From positions 7,350,976 through 7,414,975 of the forward strand of contig NC_079910.1 in NCBI RefSeq assembly GCF_024868665.1: a stretch of DNA of 64,000 bases, read 5' to 3'. Under the pieces are notes generated by a model. It was not told where the DNA came from and did no database searches. It was given only the letters and a program-made list of their open reading frames with translations. The DNA comes from Triplophysa rosa (lineage: Eukaryota; Chordata; Actinopteri; Cypriniformes; Nemacheilidae). Below, piece after piece: positions 48,156 to 60,584 of this stretch; positions within the stretch are counted from its first letter, which is position 1; each line of letters opens with the position of its first letter. A program made the translations under genes and the position numbers.

Positions 48156-48378
48156 GAGGAGCAGGCGAGGAAGGGGCCGGCTCTGAATTATTTCACCTAC
48201 CCCCCCCATCAACCACAGGAGGGAGGGGCCAAGCCAAGCTGCCAATCAAGCTCACTCGTGGCAGCCGGCATTATCTCTGCTGCAAACTATTGACAGATTA
48301 CATGTCAAGGAGTTTAGTACATGATTGAGAGAAAAAGGCTTTTTATTGTCAAGTTATCTTAGCTCTTCTTTCTCACAG
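48156..48378 (+). promoter_or_regulatory. GC-rich sequence upstream of candidate exon
   Basis: Contains GGGGCCGGC, a GGAGGGAGGGGCCAAGCC stretch and a CCAAT word (GCTGCCAATCAAGC at 48238-48251). It grades into the pyrimidine-rich acceptor TCTTCTTTCTCACAG. It could be ordinary intron, or a promoter if the downstream exon is a first exon extended to the left. The evidence does not separate these. Confidence 0.18.
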
Positions 48379-48471
48379 ACCAGCTTACTTCTGATGATTT
48401 TCAAGCAGAGTTGAGTAATATTATGAAAGTTACATGCCTGACAGGATTTAACTTCGACTACCCTGAATATG
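48379..48471 (+). CDS. candidate internal coding exon, family unknown
   Basis: A 93-nt segment bounded by CTCTTCTTTCTCACAG upstream and the consensus donor GTAAGT (48472-48477). Only one frame is open through it. That frame enters after two bases of a split codon and leaves one base, so the exon is symmetric (phase 1 to phase 1) and could be skipped or included without a frameshift. The 30 complete codons begin QLTSDDFQAELSNI and end TGFNFDYPEY. An in-frame ATG (48423-48425) with A at -3 and A at +4 could also be a start, giving an N-terminus MKVTCLTG if this is a first coding exon. I do not recognise the family. No neighbouring exon was found within the window. One open frame of 30 codons can arise by chance, so the splice sites carry most of the weight. 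Confidence 0.4.
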
Positions 48472-48500
48472 GTAAGTGACCCTCCTCTGTGGCACTCTCT

Positions 48501-48503
<3 letters not shown>

Positions 48504-48536
<33 letters not shown>
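48504..48536. repeat. TG dinucleotide microsatellite
   Basis: About 16 TG units starting 33 bp after the exon end. Intronic TG runs close to a donor are known to influence splicing in some genes; no such effect can be shown here. Confidence 0.95.
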
Positions 48537-48539
<3 letters not shown>

Positions 48540-51500
48540 CATGTGTTTCCTTAGGTGAGTTTGTATTAATATAAAATGTGTGATTATAAGTGCGTGCCTG
48601 TGTGTAAATAGGGAAGTCAGTCCTGTTTTTAACTGTCGTGTGTCGTTGCTGTGAGGTTACTGTACCTTTTATTTATAACTTAGTGACAAGTCCTGCCACT
48701 ACGGCAGCGTTTAATACGATCACTTTGTCCATGAGTCCCGTGTTTTCTTGACTCTGCGTACTCATGTCTCTCAAGAGAAAAAAGCTTTTAAGTAGGCTAC
48801 TTTCATTTTAAACCTGGAAGTACCTAAGTTTATTTGTTCTATTATTTAACCACATCACTTTTACCTACAGGCGTTGAGTGGTCTTTGAAACTCGTATATC
48901 TCTCTTTATTAAAACGGTCGTGTTTGTCTGAGTGAAAGAGTGCTGGGGATTTTGTTGATACTGATATAACTTTATAGTGCTTGATAGGCATGTTTAATTT
49001 CAGTGAAGTTACTGGTGTGGCCCAGGGTTTTGTTGCTAAGGGGATTGATAAACAAAATATTGTAGTACGGTTGTTTTGACACACGTAAGGACACACACAA
49101 ACGATGTCCCTCCTTCCTCAGTTTAGGGATATTTAAAAGTACATGAAATTCTGTTATATCACGTTCTTTGTCACAGTCATAAATAATGCTGTAATAAAAT
49201 CGAAATATTATACTATGTTCCCTGTGCAGGACTGTCGTTTAGTATTGCCAGTGTTTATTGTGTGGTTTATGTTAGAGTTTAGAGTTCCTGGGAAATAAAG
49301 TTGATCAGTTCTGTGGTAAATTTAGTTTACACTAGAATTGTAATGTTTATTTTTACACTTGTTAGTTTGTGTGTGTGTGTGTGTGTGTGTGTTTATAATG
49401 TTTTTTATGTTGAGTTTCGCACATCTCTTTGGCACTTATTTGATTACGCGTCGTGACGTGTTTCTGATGCAGGTTAACTTTAAAATAGATTTTTTTATCA
49501 TAAAATATAATATTTTTTATTAGTTGATTTGAAATATTACCTAATTTAAATTTTTTATTGTAGGTCTTATTAATCGGTATTTGTGCTCTGTTTTCTTTTT
49601 AGTTTGAAAAATTAATACACACGTATGTCATTACATTTTTCTCGTATCAGAAGTGGGTTTTGTCAGCTGAAGTTTTAATATGCAGCAATAATTCAATTAC
49701 TGAATTTTTCAATTGATGTCTTTTAGCTTTGTTGTCCTCAAGCAAGAAACGGTTTTTCTCAGTTTTTAGTCAATGAGCATTTAAAAACAATGAATTAAAA
49801 AAGAAAGATCAAATGGAATTAAATGAGAATAATTGTAATTCTTTAAAAGAGCAAACATAATTTTATGAATTCTCAAAAGTGGATTTTTATTTTTCATCAG
49901 AAACTTTTTAAGTCACAAAATTTTGCTGTGCCTTGAGTTTTCTTTCTATACGTTCGAAATGTGATGCACCCGAAATTTTAAAATGTGCAATCTTACTGTG
50001 TCCTCTCTTCACATGACTGGAGTTATTTTATTACTCCATGAGCTTTTTTTCTGCCTGAGCAGGAGCAGTTTTTACTCTCTGTCCACTCTCAGCACCTTTA
50101 CCAGTCATCTGCAAAATAGGATCAAATGAGGAGGAAAAAAACAACCCAAGGTCTCCGGCCCTCCGTAACCTTTATCACAATTTAGCAACAGCCGAATCAA
50201 TTTGATGTCTTAAGCAATAAAAAAGGCTGTTGCTGTCCTAATTCTGCAGCTCTTCGGTTGACAGTAAATTTACATTTTTTAATTAAACTAGCTGGAATTT
50301 TTATGAGGGGGCTGGGCTATGCTAATGGGAATGTTGTGTGCCGCAGATTAACGGGAGTTTTGAAGTACATTTGGTAGGGGGGACATTAAAGGGGGGAGAG
50401 GATGCAAGGCATCACATTTAACCCCTTTTATGCTTAGTTTTCCTGAGGGACCCTGGGCACACCCGACCGCTGAGAGAGGCAGGAGCGATCTTTAGTGAAG
50501 GGCCGATCAGTGTTGCCATGTCAACTCATGCATATTCTTTAAATTCTGATCTATAATTGATGACACACAGGTGTCGGAGGCAAGGTGAGATCTGGTTAGC
50601 AGGATGTCTGAAGTGTGTTTTGTAATAAGTCGTTCAAAACTGAATTTTCATTTTTTTGGCTTGCTTAGTTTTGTTATTATAAAATATGAAATATATATTT
50701 TTACCCATAAAAATATGGAATTTTGGTGTAAATTGCCTTTTTCTTCATACGCTTTTTTCAGTCTATATATCCAGTTTATTGTAAATGCATTTACATTTTT
50801 GTTATGTTGTCCACAAGTGCACGTAATTTTTATTTTTAAATTGAAAATAAAAATTGCATAATTTAGTCTATAAATTTAATTTAGTACAATGCACATTTTA
50901 TTTGTACACTGAATTAATGTATGGTATGTATATCTTTTATACAGTCATATTTTTTCTAATCTTTTATGTATATATTAATAGCCCACATCCACTTCCCGCC
51001 ACCATCAAAATTAACTTGTCATCCTAATATCTCAACATTTCTCTCGGCCAGTAGACAGACATACGATGACAAGCTTATAAAAACAGAGCAAACTTTAGGC
51101 ATCTCTTCTCTCACCTCCTCTCTACTCCTCTGTTCTCCTGGGCATTCATGCAGACACAAGACTCTAATTAAAACTTCAGAACCTTTCTGTCATTAATACA
51201 CAGCAATGGTCTAATTGATACTGCGCTGTGAAGGAAAAACTGTTGACTAAAATCTAAATATACAGTTGTTGGATATTTTGTTCACTTTTTATAGAATGAA
51301 AACAAGTATATTGATGTAAATATTGTGTTTGTGAGTTGATTTATTTCATGCTTATTTCCCAGAATGCAGTGTCTGTTTGTAAATGTAGTTAGTAACACGC
51401 TTCAGGTGAGTTCTGGAGACGGTGTCATTTTCGGTAAAACAAAAGTACAAAGGAAAAAAGAGGTAGTGCGCTGAAGGTATTGATGCCTCACAGGGCTTGT

Positions 51501-54129
51501 GGTTTAAGTTTTGCATCTCGCAAAAAGAAGCCTCTGAAAGGGCATATCTGCTATCTCGTGCCATCTATCTCACCTTTTGCAACAAATATGGCACACGCGA
51601 TTAAGAATTAGATGATCCGATTCTTCCCCTCGGTGCGAGACATCATAGGATTTTCCTGTTCTGGCACATATGGTCGCAAAGTTGTCCAAAGATAATCTTT
51701 CTCTATGCAAAAGGGGCTGGTGGAATGGCTCTATTTCACGTTTATGATCTTCCACGTGAAATTCTAATTTCATGCAAAGTGGGGGAGACAAATAATCTTC
51801 CTCAGTTGATACGGTATATAAGAGGGGAAAAGAAGAATATGAAGAAGCAATTAGCACAGTGTGGAAGACTTTCGTCTGTTTGTCTCAAAAGCTTGAGCTC
51901 AGATGGGCTAGAATGAAATTTGCATGCTCCGCTTATCTGCGCTCCCTTATTATGCCGTCTGAAAGGAAGATTAAGTCGGTACAAAATGTGGTGACTAATC
52001 CTTTTAAATGTGGCGGGGGTCTTTAAGGTGTGAACAAGCCTGTAGGCAGGTTCCAGGCAGGGTTGTTAGAAGGGCTACTGTAACCCGCTCTTGACAACTG
52101 AGAGCGCACCGCCGGGTTCAGACTCTGATGACTTCCTTAGGTCTGGCAGGAGCAGGGAATGTTGCGCGTTCAGCCGACCGGCCGTCTGTGGGGCCGAGCC
52201 AGGCTGACAGAGTTTATGTCTGTTCTGGTAATCTCGAGCGCCTTATCGCCGACCCATACCCTGGGGTCGTGCGGGGTGGGGGGTGATAAGATTAGAGACG
52301 TGCGTTTTTGGTGTTCTTATGTGAAATCTCAACAACGTTACGGGCGTGATGCTGTCGGCTGGTGTGTGTGTAACATTAATCTCCTGAAGTTTATCGTGTG
52401 GAATTAGCAATTTCCCCCTCATCCAATCAGACATGAAAAACATATAGTTATTGGCCTGCTCAATTTTTTTCCTCTGAAAGACAATCCTCGTGTTTTTTTT
52501 TTCCGTTCCCCGTACGATAAGCAAGGGAAATGAACGTGTTGCCTCGTCTTCCCTGTTGCCTTTTTTCCTCCGAGATTGTTTGCATTAGCGAGCCACAGTG
52601 CTGATTTCCTGTCCTCTCTGGTAATTGACTGCAAACAGGGTTGCCTGCGATTGAAACCTCCCCTACTGCGAATCCTCTGGTTGTGTGTTCTTTTGCCTGT
52701 GACATTCTATTCACTTGGGTCAGTAGCAGGCAGCGGCAGCAATAATTACAGTCTGTACATGATAAATCTGAAGCCCAGCTGTTCCATTCTGTCACAGCCT
52801 ACACACTAAACCAAGCGGAGAGCAAGAGAACAAGGGAAAGCAAAAGGGGGCTTGGGAGTTTGCTGTTTGACTGATTCTTTTTTTTTTAACTCTGTAACTG
52901 GATAGGATTACATGGTTCTTGGACCCACACCTGTTAAGAGGCTGTTAACAGAGCAGTTGGTGGTGTCATGGCTTAGAGCTTAACATTTTTTTACTCTTTG
53001 TGTCCTCTTTTGGGGATTTCTGGCCTTATGAGTAGAGTTTTGGGGGCTCTGTTTTCTTTTGCCTCGTTCTCAAGCAACACTAAGTGTTTTAGTCTTGGTT
53101 CTCCGAGTGTTTATAGCCTTAATATCCACACTGAAACTGTGGACAGGTATGGTGGTGACACTTAAATTGCTTCTTGAACTCTAAAAATGCAGAGGTTTGA
53201 AAATGGAAAATATTAGGCGTCGTATATCATTATTATATTATATAATGACCTAAATTAAAAGGTCCTAAAGTATTATTTACCTTAAAATGTCTGAATAAAT
53301 CTTGGTAACAAAAATATTTTTTTATCACGGTATCACGGTAATATACAGTACAGTGTCACCACTTGCTGTACATGTTTTTACGTATTTTCTCTGTTAAATA
53401 AAATAATATTTATTTTAGAATAACTGTTCACATGGCTTGCGAAACGAGTCGAACCCCGTGCAAGTTATGTGGCAAACAAGCCACCTGACACCGGGCCTGT
53501 GCTATTATTTGTGCAATTTTATGTCTATCTATTCATACACACTGAGCAATGAATGAAAGGGCATGTGGGGTTGTTGAAGGCAGCCATCATTAAATAGTGT
53601 TCCAGCGTGATTTAGATATTTTCCACAACTGCGCAGACCACGACAAATGCCATGTTACGGCTTGCACGACCGGCAGAAATAGAACGAAAAAACCTGTTCG
53701 AGTTTGCCCAGAATTTTTTGCAACTTTTCTCCTTTATACCTTTTATTATGCAACCTGTGGTGCGGATCTCTGGTATGTGTGGATTGCTTGTTTATTTTGC
53801 CTGTGTGCTGCTATCCTTGAATACCATATTTGGATCTCACTTACTGAGCCCAGTCACTTTGCCGAGGGGTTCCAACACCTGTCTACCCTATTGTGCCGGA
53901 ACTTTCTATATTTGGCTTATAGTTGAACTCATTGGTTGGTACAAAAGGGCAGCATTTGTCAAAGTTGAGGGGGGTGAGAGAGAGACTGGTGCTATTGGCC
54001 AAAATTCTGGAAGTCTCTAGAAATGATCCGAAACTGATTTTTATGCATAAATAAATCAACAAGAAAAAGATAGTTATACAGCATCCCTCTTTAACTGTGT
54101 TTTTTTTTTGCCGCTAACAGTAATCTTAT
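48537..54129. other. unique repeat-poor DNA
   Basis: Mainly AT-rich, with no transposon copies recognised apart from a vague ATCACGGTATCACGGTAATA motif near 53326-53345 that may be an old repeat. A GT run lies at 49369-49391. Frames at 53597-54020 (109 and 122 codons) lack domain signal. The block 51900-52830 has balanced composition and may be regulatory. Confidence 0.45.
49369..49391. repeat. short GT microsatellite
   Basis: About 11 GT units within AT-rich DNA. Confidence 0.93.
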
Positions 54130-54870
54130 CTCCGAAAGGAGGGAAGAAAATTTTAATAATCATAATTCAGAGAGATTTGATTGTCTTGATAAGTAATCAG
54201 AGTATGACGATAAATAAGGGAACATTATGAATATAAAACGATTCGTCTACCATGCACTGAACGGGTCGTGTCCATTGGACGCCCATGTGAGCTTTTCTAC
54301 AGAGTGAAATAACCCGGCCGGCCCTTAATTGTTTGGAAATATTGGAGGCCCCTCTCCACCTGTGTGTGCGCTCCCCTCTCCCCTGATTCATTTCAGAGAC
54401 TGTCCTCCGCTGCTGGAAAATGGCGTTAATTTTTTTATTACCTGTTTGACTCTCCAGCCTTATTACTGTAGCCCCTTAATGTTCTCCGTAACCGTGGAAA
54501 CCAGATGAATAAACGTCCGCAAAAGAAAATGAGATGATTAAACAGGTCATCCTTGCAAAACAAATTCGCTTGGTCGAGCGCAATTTGTGTACCAAGCGCC
54601 TGTCTTAACAGTTTGCTAACAAGGGGATTGTTTGCGAGGCTGAGGGGAGAAAACTAGGGAGTAATGATAAACTAGCTGTGAGCGTGAAATTATCACAGTG
54701 TTTTGAAAAAAAAAAACTGATGAAAAGGTTTTACATTATATATGAAAAATTGAAGCAACTTCATTTCAATTTCTCAGGAGAAAAGCCTGCGAATGTCAAT
54801 CTGTCTCCGAACGCTCTTTGCTTCCTTTCGCCCCTGTAAGGAATGTGCTTAACGTTCCCCAAAAATGTAC
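54130..54870. promoter_or_regulatory. candidate conserved non-coding element
   Basis: Repeat-free sequence with GGCGTTAATTTTTTTATTAC, GATGATTAAACAGGTC, GGTCGAGCGCAATTTGTG and GTGAAATTATCACAG. It mixes homeodomain-like cores with CpG words and shows no coding or splice structure. Enhancer function is inferred. Confidence 0.32.
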
Positions 54871-57739
54871 ATTTAGCTCAAGTAGTCACATTACATATCA
54901 TGCAGTATTTGAATAGTTATCTCATTTTTAAGGTATAGCCTATACATTCTGTGAGGTATGTGGATGGTATGCAAAGAGACCTCTAAATATATTCATGCCC
55001 TAAAGGAGCATACTTCCAGTGTTATTCAAAACACCCCCTGGCTTCGTCCTCAGACCTCTTAAATTGTAATGTTTTTCCTCCACCCTTCCTCTCTACTGTC
55101 ATATTGAAGTGATTTTGACTTCTTTATGCATATTTAACATGCCATATTTCATCCCAATACGATCGTTTGGTCGCTCTCATCCCTGTAAATAAGAGACTTC
55201 CCTGCACAGATTTAGATTCGTAAAGACAGGGCAGATTCCCAAGCCTGAATTAAAGCTGTGTCTGTGTTTTCAGCGCCACCTCCAATGACAAACAGCGGCC
55301 ATGTTGTTTATGGATGTACACCACTCAAGGGTGTTGGCTGTTTACGCTGTAGTGCCACTTTCTCTCGTTCTTAAAAAATAACCTGCCTATTGACTTTTTT
55401 CCCATTCCCGGGTCACCGGGGTAAGTTTGCGCTGGATTCGAGGTCTCCCGGGGCGAGAACGTGGCACAGTTTGAGAGAGCTATGTTGCCCCAGCGCTGGG
55501 GCGTGTGTGGCAGAAACTGAAAAGCGCTCGTGCATTATTGATGTTTTAATTTGTGCAAATGCCCGAGTCTTTGTTAAGTGATTATAGAGCTGTAGAGATA
55601 AGGGACAGGTACTTTGGGTAGAAACAGGAGCCGGTGCCCACTTTGACAGCCTAGTTTACAGGACGTCGCCCGGCAGGGTTCAACAAAAAATTACAACATG
55701 TCAAGAGATTAAAAAAGGGAGAAAATAAAACGTGTTGATCTTTTGTACTTTTTTCTCAAGCACACCTCTCCCATTTATGGTAGCGTTTTATAGATCTTTT
55801 ACATCCCTTATCAAAAATTATTTTATTTAAATATAATAGAATTGACCTGGAAAGCCCCATAATCAAATAATGCGTGTCACGCCAACAGCTGACCTTTGGA
55901 AATAATGCGAAGCTGTAATACCTCACGCTAGAACAACAAACCCATAAAATAATGGTACGCAAAGTGAGCTGGTTTTAGGTAAATATGAATAAAGCACTTT
56001 GATAAACAGGAACATAAGATCATAAAGTTTTCCATGACGTGTCTCATTGCTGTTGTAACTGGCAGGTCGGTTGTGTGCCGGCCCTATCATTGCTTTGCAC
56101 AAATAAAGTGAATAAACAGGAAAAGTGAAATATTGTAATTAGGCTGTCATGCAGAACACACACACACGAGTCAAGTCGCTTCTAAAATGAGAATCATCAC
56201 GTCGGCAGCAATGCTGCAGGGTGTTCACTTTTTTGTGTTTTTGTCCCGTTGTTTGTGGTTTTAGAAAAGGTGTGTGCAGGAAAAATAGAGAAGAGAGTGA
56301 AAGAATGAAACGAAAGAAAGAAAGTTATGGTGGGACTTTGTACAACGTGTACTGAATACATCCATATAGAATAAGTTATGTATTCATTGCTTTGACGTTT
56401 CAAGCATTTCTAATATTTGAAGAGTTTCGGTGCTGTAGCACACATTTATTTGGCCATATATAATTAGAATCAATTATTACTTTATTTATAAATCCTTTTG
56501 AGTTGTTTTGTTTTGTCAGTTCTTCAGACAGTTTGTCTCCAAACTATCTAAAACAAAAGCATCAAAAATGTATCACAGACACACTCCATTACCTTCCCTC
56601 TGGGCATTCACATCACATTACAACCTACAACATATGTAAAGCATGTTCCTCACATACAGCCTTTCATCATGTTGAAATGAATCAAAAGGCCGTCCGCTCT
56701 CACCGGCTACAGCATGAATGAGACAGTGAATCCTGTGGCAGCTTTAACAGCGAGCCTGTTTTACATCCCGACCCACACACACTGACACTCTTATAGACAG
56801 AGCGCTGGTGGCGACTTCCACTTACTGTTCTGGAAAGGCACTTGCCTGCTGTGTTTACACTGCAATCTGCCTTAAACCCGTCTAGTGAAGCCACTGGCTA
56901 AGGACATTAAATGTGAGGCACGTAATGTGAACCTGCTTGAAAACGGAACGAAAACCCTTAAACTGAATCGCTACTGGAATTCCAACCGCGAGTGTCGCTT
57001 CATGATGTTTAAGAGATGCGTTTTGCAGAAGTTAAAGAAATCTCCCCTCCCCTGAGTGAAAGCCGAGCCCGAGCAGGAAAGTGACCCTCTGTTTTAACTT
57101 TTCTCTGTGACAGATGACATTTGGCCCATCTATTGGATCACATGTCTCACATTATCTCTTATTTCACTAAACCCACAGTTAATTAATAATTTATGCACAT
57201 GTTGATACATGCAGTATCTTCAACATACGATACAGTACCCGCATACAGTTTTGCTTATAATTACACATTTTTATTTCTGTTTATAATGAATTAAAGTAAA
57301 ATGGGCACACAGAATATTCACATTTTTGCCCACATTTGTCATATGTGTCAATGAGAGTTCATGTTTGGTGGAAACTTGATTCACTTCTCGTAAGCAGGCG
57401 CTGTATATTCTCAGCCTGTAATTCATACTGTATGCGGTGTACTGTATGTAAAGGTTTTATTTGGTTCCCGTACAGTTTAAACGTTCACGAAAGAGCAGCT
57501 ATGTGCTGTTATTAACATTTTATATCACTGTATATTTTGTAATCAGCAAAGGTTTTCTGAGGTGAAAATACTGACATATCCCAATAATTAGAGACTGAAG
57601 TACACTTTTTATGACGTGCATATTTCTCAACCAGAGAGAGAGATGAAGCAAGAGAAAAGAGAGAAAACAACTGGCATGTTTTGGCAAGTTGTTTTACATA
57701 TCAGCATTTTTTAATTTTTTTGTGTGTCAGTGCCGCGTG
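54871..57739. other. unique repeat-poor DNA
   Basis: No gene or transposon copy was recognised. A GC-richer patch at 55400-55530 and AT-rich words elsewhere give no firm features. Confidence 0.45.
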
Positions 57740-58275
57740 CTGTACAGAAGATGCATTAAAAGTGCCATAACTCGCATAACCCGGCCGGGCTAAAATCAAT
57801 TGGAATGGATAGTTAAGCTGGTGCTAAAAATCAATGAGCGATTCATGTCCTTGATCACACTGTGTCATTTCTCTCAATGTTAGGACTCAAAGCCCGGCAG
57901 AGCATAACCCTGCACTGTATATATGTATGCATATTTATTGTCTACATTTTCTAAATTTCTGCACATATTCCTGTTGCCATGCAATGTTGCATGCGCTTGT
58001 GCTGCCTGATATTGGCCCCCGCCTTGCTTACGGAGAATATTCCGAGTCAAAGAAATCTTATCTGGCCAATCTGGGCTGAACTGGATGAGTTACTATCTCA
58101 ATCAAACACTTAAACATAGCTGAGGGTCAAATTTCAATGATCAGAGTCTTCTTGGCCTCTCAAAATGTTGTAATCAATTTGCATGGCATACCAGCCCAGC
58201 GGTTCCCTGGCAATGCGAATGCTAACCGAGTCCACAGGTTCTGTAATGGAGGGCTGGGGGCAGGGATGTGGCCAG
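57740..58275. promoter_or_regulatory. strong candidate conserved non-coding element
   Basis: About 530 bp of repeat-free sequence with a 10-bp palindrome CCCGGCCGGG (57780-57789). ATCAATTGG, GCGATTCATG and GTAATCAATTTGCATGG cores follow, and an octamer-like ATTTGCAT occurs within the last. No open frame of note. The density of such words and the even composition resemble developmental enhancers; conservation was not checked. Confidence 0.35.
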
Positions 58276-58617
58276 ACATATTAGGAAGACGAAAAGTCAG
58301 TGTTTCAAAATAGTAATTTTGTCCTTATTAATGCCATTAGTGTAACAGTCAGCATGCATCAGATCAGAGGAGAAGAAGAGTGGCTCAGTCCCTTGTCTCG
58401 GCACAATGACGGGACTGTGTCGAGAGCGATTTGAGCATTATGTGTTGACGAGTGAGTCGCTATTCTCTAGGCTTTGGTAAACGATGCTGTTGGTGTGTGC
58501 TGTAGTTTTTCTGTATTTGAAATGACTGGGCTTTTTGTTCTTGTAATTTAACAGTTCGAGACCCAAAGATTGTATTGTTTATTTGAAAAGAAATTGATGC
58601 ATGTAAATGTCAAATTG

Positions 58618-58939
58618 AAGGAATAGTTTACCAAAAAAAACTGAAAATTCTATCATTATTTACTCACCCTCAAGTTGTTCCAGATATGTATTCATTTCTT
58701 TGTTATGTATAACACAAAGAAGGTATTTTAAAGATTGTGGCAAATCAAACACTTCTGGGGCACTATTGACTACAATAGTAGATTTTTCCTACTATAGTAG
58801 TCAATAGTGCCCCAAATTGTTTGCTTACAAACATTCTTACAAATATCTTTTTTTGTGTGTGTTCAGCAGAACAACTAAATGTTTACAGGCAGAGTAAAAG
58901 ATGACAACATTTTCATTTTTGGATGAACTGTCCCTTTAA
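58618..58939. mobile_element. cyprinid palindromic MITE (subfamily B), full length
   Basis: The left end AAGGAATAGTTTACC and right end TGGATGAACTGTCCCTTTAA are diverged inverted repeats. The centre is a near-perfect hairpin with 26-bp arms at 58756-58781 and 58789-58814, one mismatch and a 7-nt loop. The arms carry the B-type TGGGGCACTATTGACTAC segment. It is non-coding. Confidence 0.88.
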
Positions 58940-59154
58940 TTTAAATGACTGACTGTGTATGTACAGTATTTGTATTACTGGTATTATGGATCAGAAACTG
59001 AAGGGAGTTACTGGGGGAAAATCCCACACGAAAATCACTTTTCGTAAACCTGCATACTTTACACACTCATATTATCCGACCAACCAATTATTTACTATTA
59101 CTATTTGATTAATTATTCACCCGTATCTGCTTTTTACATTTGGGGTTGGCTGAA

Positions 59155-59395
59155 CGTGAAATAATCTGAGATTATGGCACAAAATGCTATCATGCACATC
59201 ATCAGTTGTCTAATTATCATGCGAGAACGAGTGCAAAATGAAGGGATGCGAATGGGCACAGTCATCCACGACGGCTGTTAATAACGCAGGCCTGTTATCG
59301 AACACAGTTGTGATAAAAGATGACTGCAAATGACATTTCTGAGTCCAGGCCTCGATGTAATCAATGCGTGTTAACAGGCTCGCATTGAAACCTTA
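59155..59395. promoter_or_regulatory. candidate conserved non-coding element
   Basis: Contains GTTGTCTAATTATCATGCG, GGCTGTTAATAACGC and CGATGTAATCAATGCGTG in a repeat-free block. No coding pattern was seen. The assignment is by appearance. Confidence 0.3.
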
Positions 59396-60584
59396 AAGCT
59401 ACCTCCTCCCGTTCTGCGTCTGTCATGTGGCTACAGACATTTTTTACCCCCCCTTTATATAATTTGTTACGTGTTTGTGTAGCCTTTCAGTGAGCAGTTG
59501 TTTAACACGACAGGTGTGGCCCTTGTGCTTTTTTCTGAGTAAATGGCACTCAGTCATACGACGAATGCCACGGATTTAGCACAAGGGCCTTCAAACCAGT
59601 TGGCTTGTGGGATAGAAAAGGCAGAGCGCACACGGGCTGTTGACTCCCAGAGGTGAGATGTGCCTGAGCAGCTGCTCCCCTCGAAATCTTTTTTTGAAGG
59701 AGAGGATATTTCCCCCCCCGTGTTTCCAATAAAGCAGAAATGAGTGTTTGTGGCAACTGGGGCTGTGGTGTGCGCATACTGCCCTTGTGTGGAGTTGATG
59801 TGGAGTCCGGTTTTCTAAAAGGGCCAGAGGCCGGTTCTCATAGTAACAAGTTACAGTATGACAGAATTTTGTCAGAAGCAATGACAGTAAACGGTGAAGA
59901 ACGAACTCCAGTTTTAATTTTCTGAAAACACCTCTGCGTAGCTTCATGTTTGTCTCTCTCTTACTGTCTCTCTCTCGCTCTCTCTCTCTCAATCCATCTG
60001 CATCATGTCGATCTGTCAGGCTGCCAGTGTCTGTTCCAATTAGATTCCACTTAATACACGTAACCTCGATTAACACGCAATCAAGCTCAGATAAATCACA
60101 TCCTTTAAGTCCCCCCCTCCTCAGCACCATTGCTGTGCATCACCCTGTTTTCAATGCAAGCACATCCACAGTTTCATTTTATATAAAGCCAATTTGATGT
60201 GAGCTTGTTTTGTAATATTAGTTTGCTTTCGATATGAATCGTTCTGTCTTCTAAACGTCCGTTCAGTAGTTTAGTTTCAGTAGCTGTCTGATATGAGGCG
60301 TGTACCCGAGGAAATGTTTTGAGGATTACGTGTGTGCGAGGAGATAATTCACACTGTTTATTGAGTCTTAATGTTCACTCAGAAGAGAAAAAACAAAACA
60401 AAAGAAAAGCAAGAAAACAAAACGACCCAAGGCAACAAAAAGGCCTGCGCAGCACTCCGGAGTCTCGCTTTATGTCTCGCTTTATTAATCAAACTAAAAG
60501 TGCTAACATTGACATGTTTAACAGATTAGAGTTTTAATAACAGCCCGGGTTAAAGTGCTGGCACATCTGAGAAGATATCCTGTG
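59396..60584. other. unique non-coding DNA with CT tract
   Basis: The 179-codon minus-strand frame 59591-60130 crosses the CT/GA tract and shows no domain, so it is treated as chance. No other structure was recognised. Confidence 0.5.
59952..59990. repeat. CT-rich microsatellite
   Basis: Imperfect TC run with two interruptions. It produces RERE-type residues in minus-strand frames. Confidence 0.9.

Noticed and set aside
53597..54020. Overlapping 109- and 122-codon frames with hydrophobic stretches
   Set aside because: Two different frames overlap on the same strand. No signal-peptide logic, promoter or family pattern was seen. Hydrophobic residues follow from T-rich DNA.
59591..60130. 179-codon minus-strand open frame
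   Set aside because: Length is near the chance maximum for this much sequence. It runs through a CT/GA microsatellite giving RERERE residues and shows no domain or splice context.
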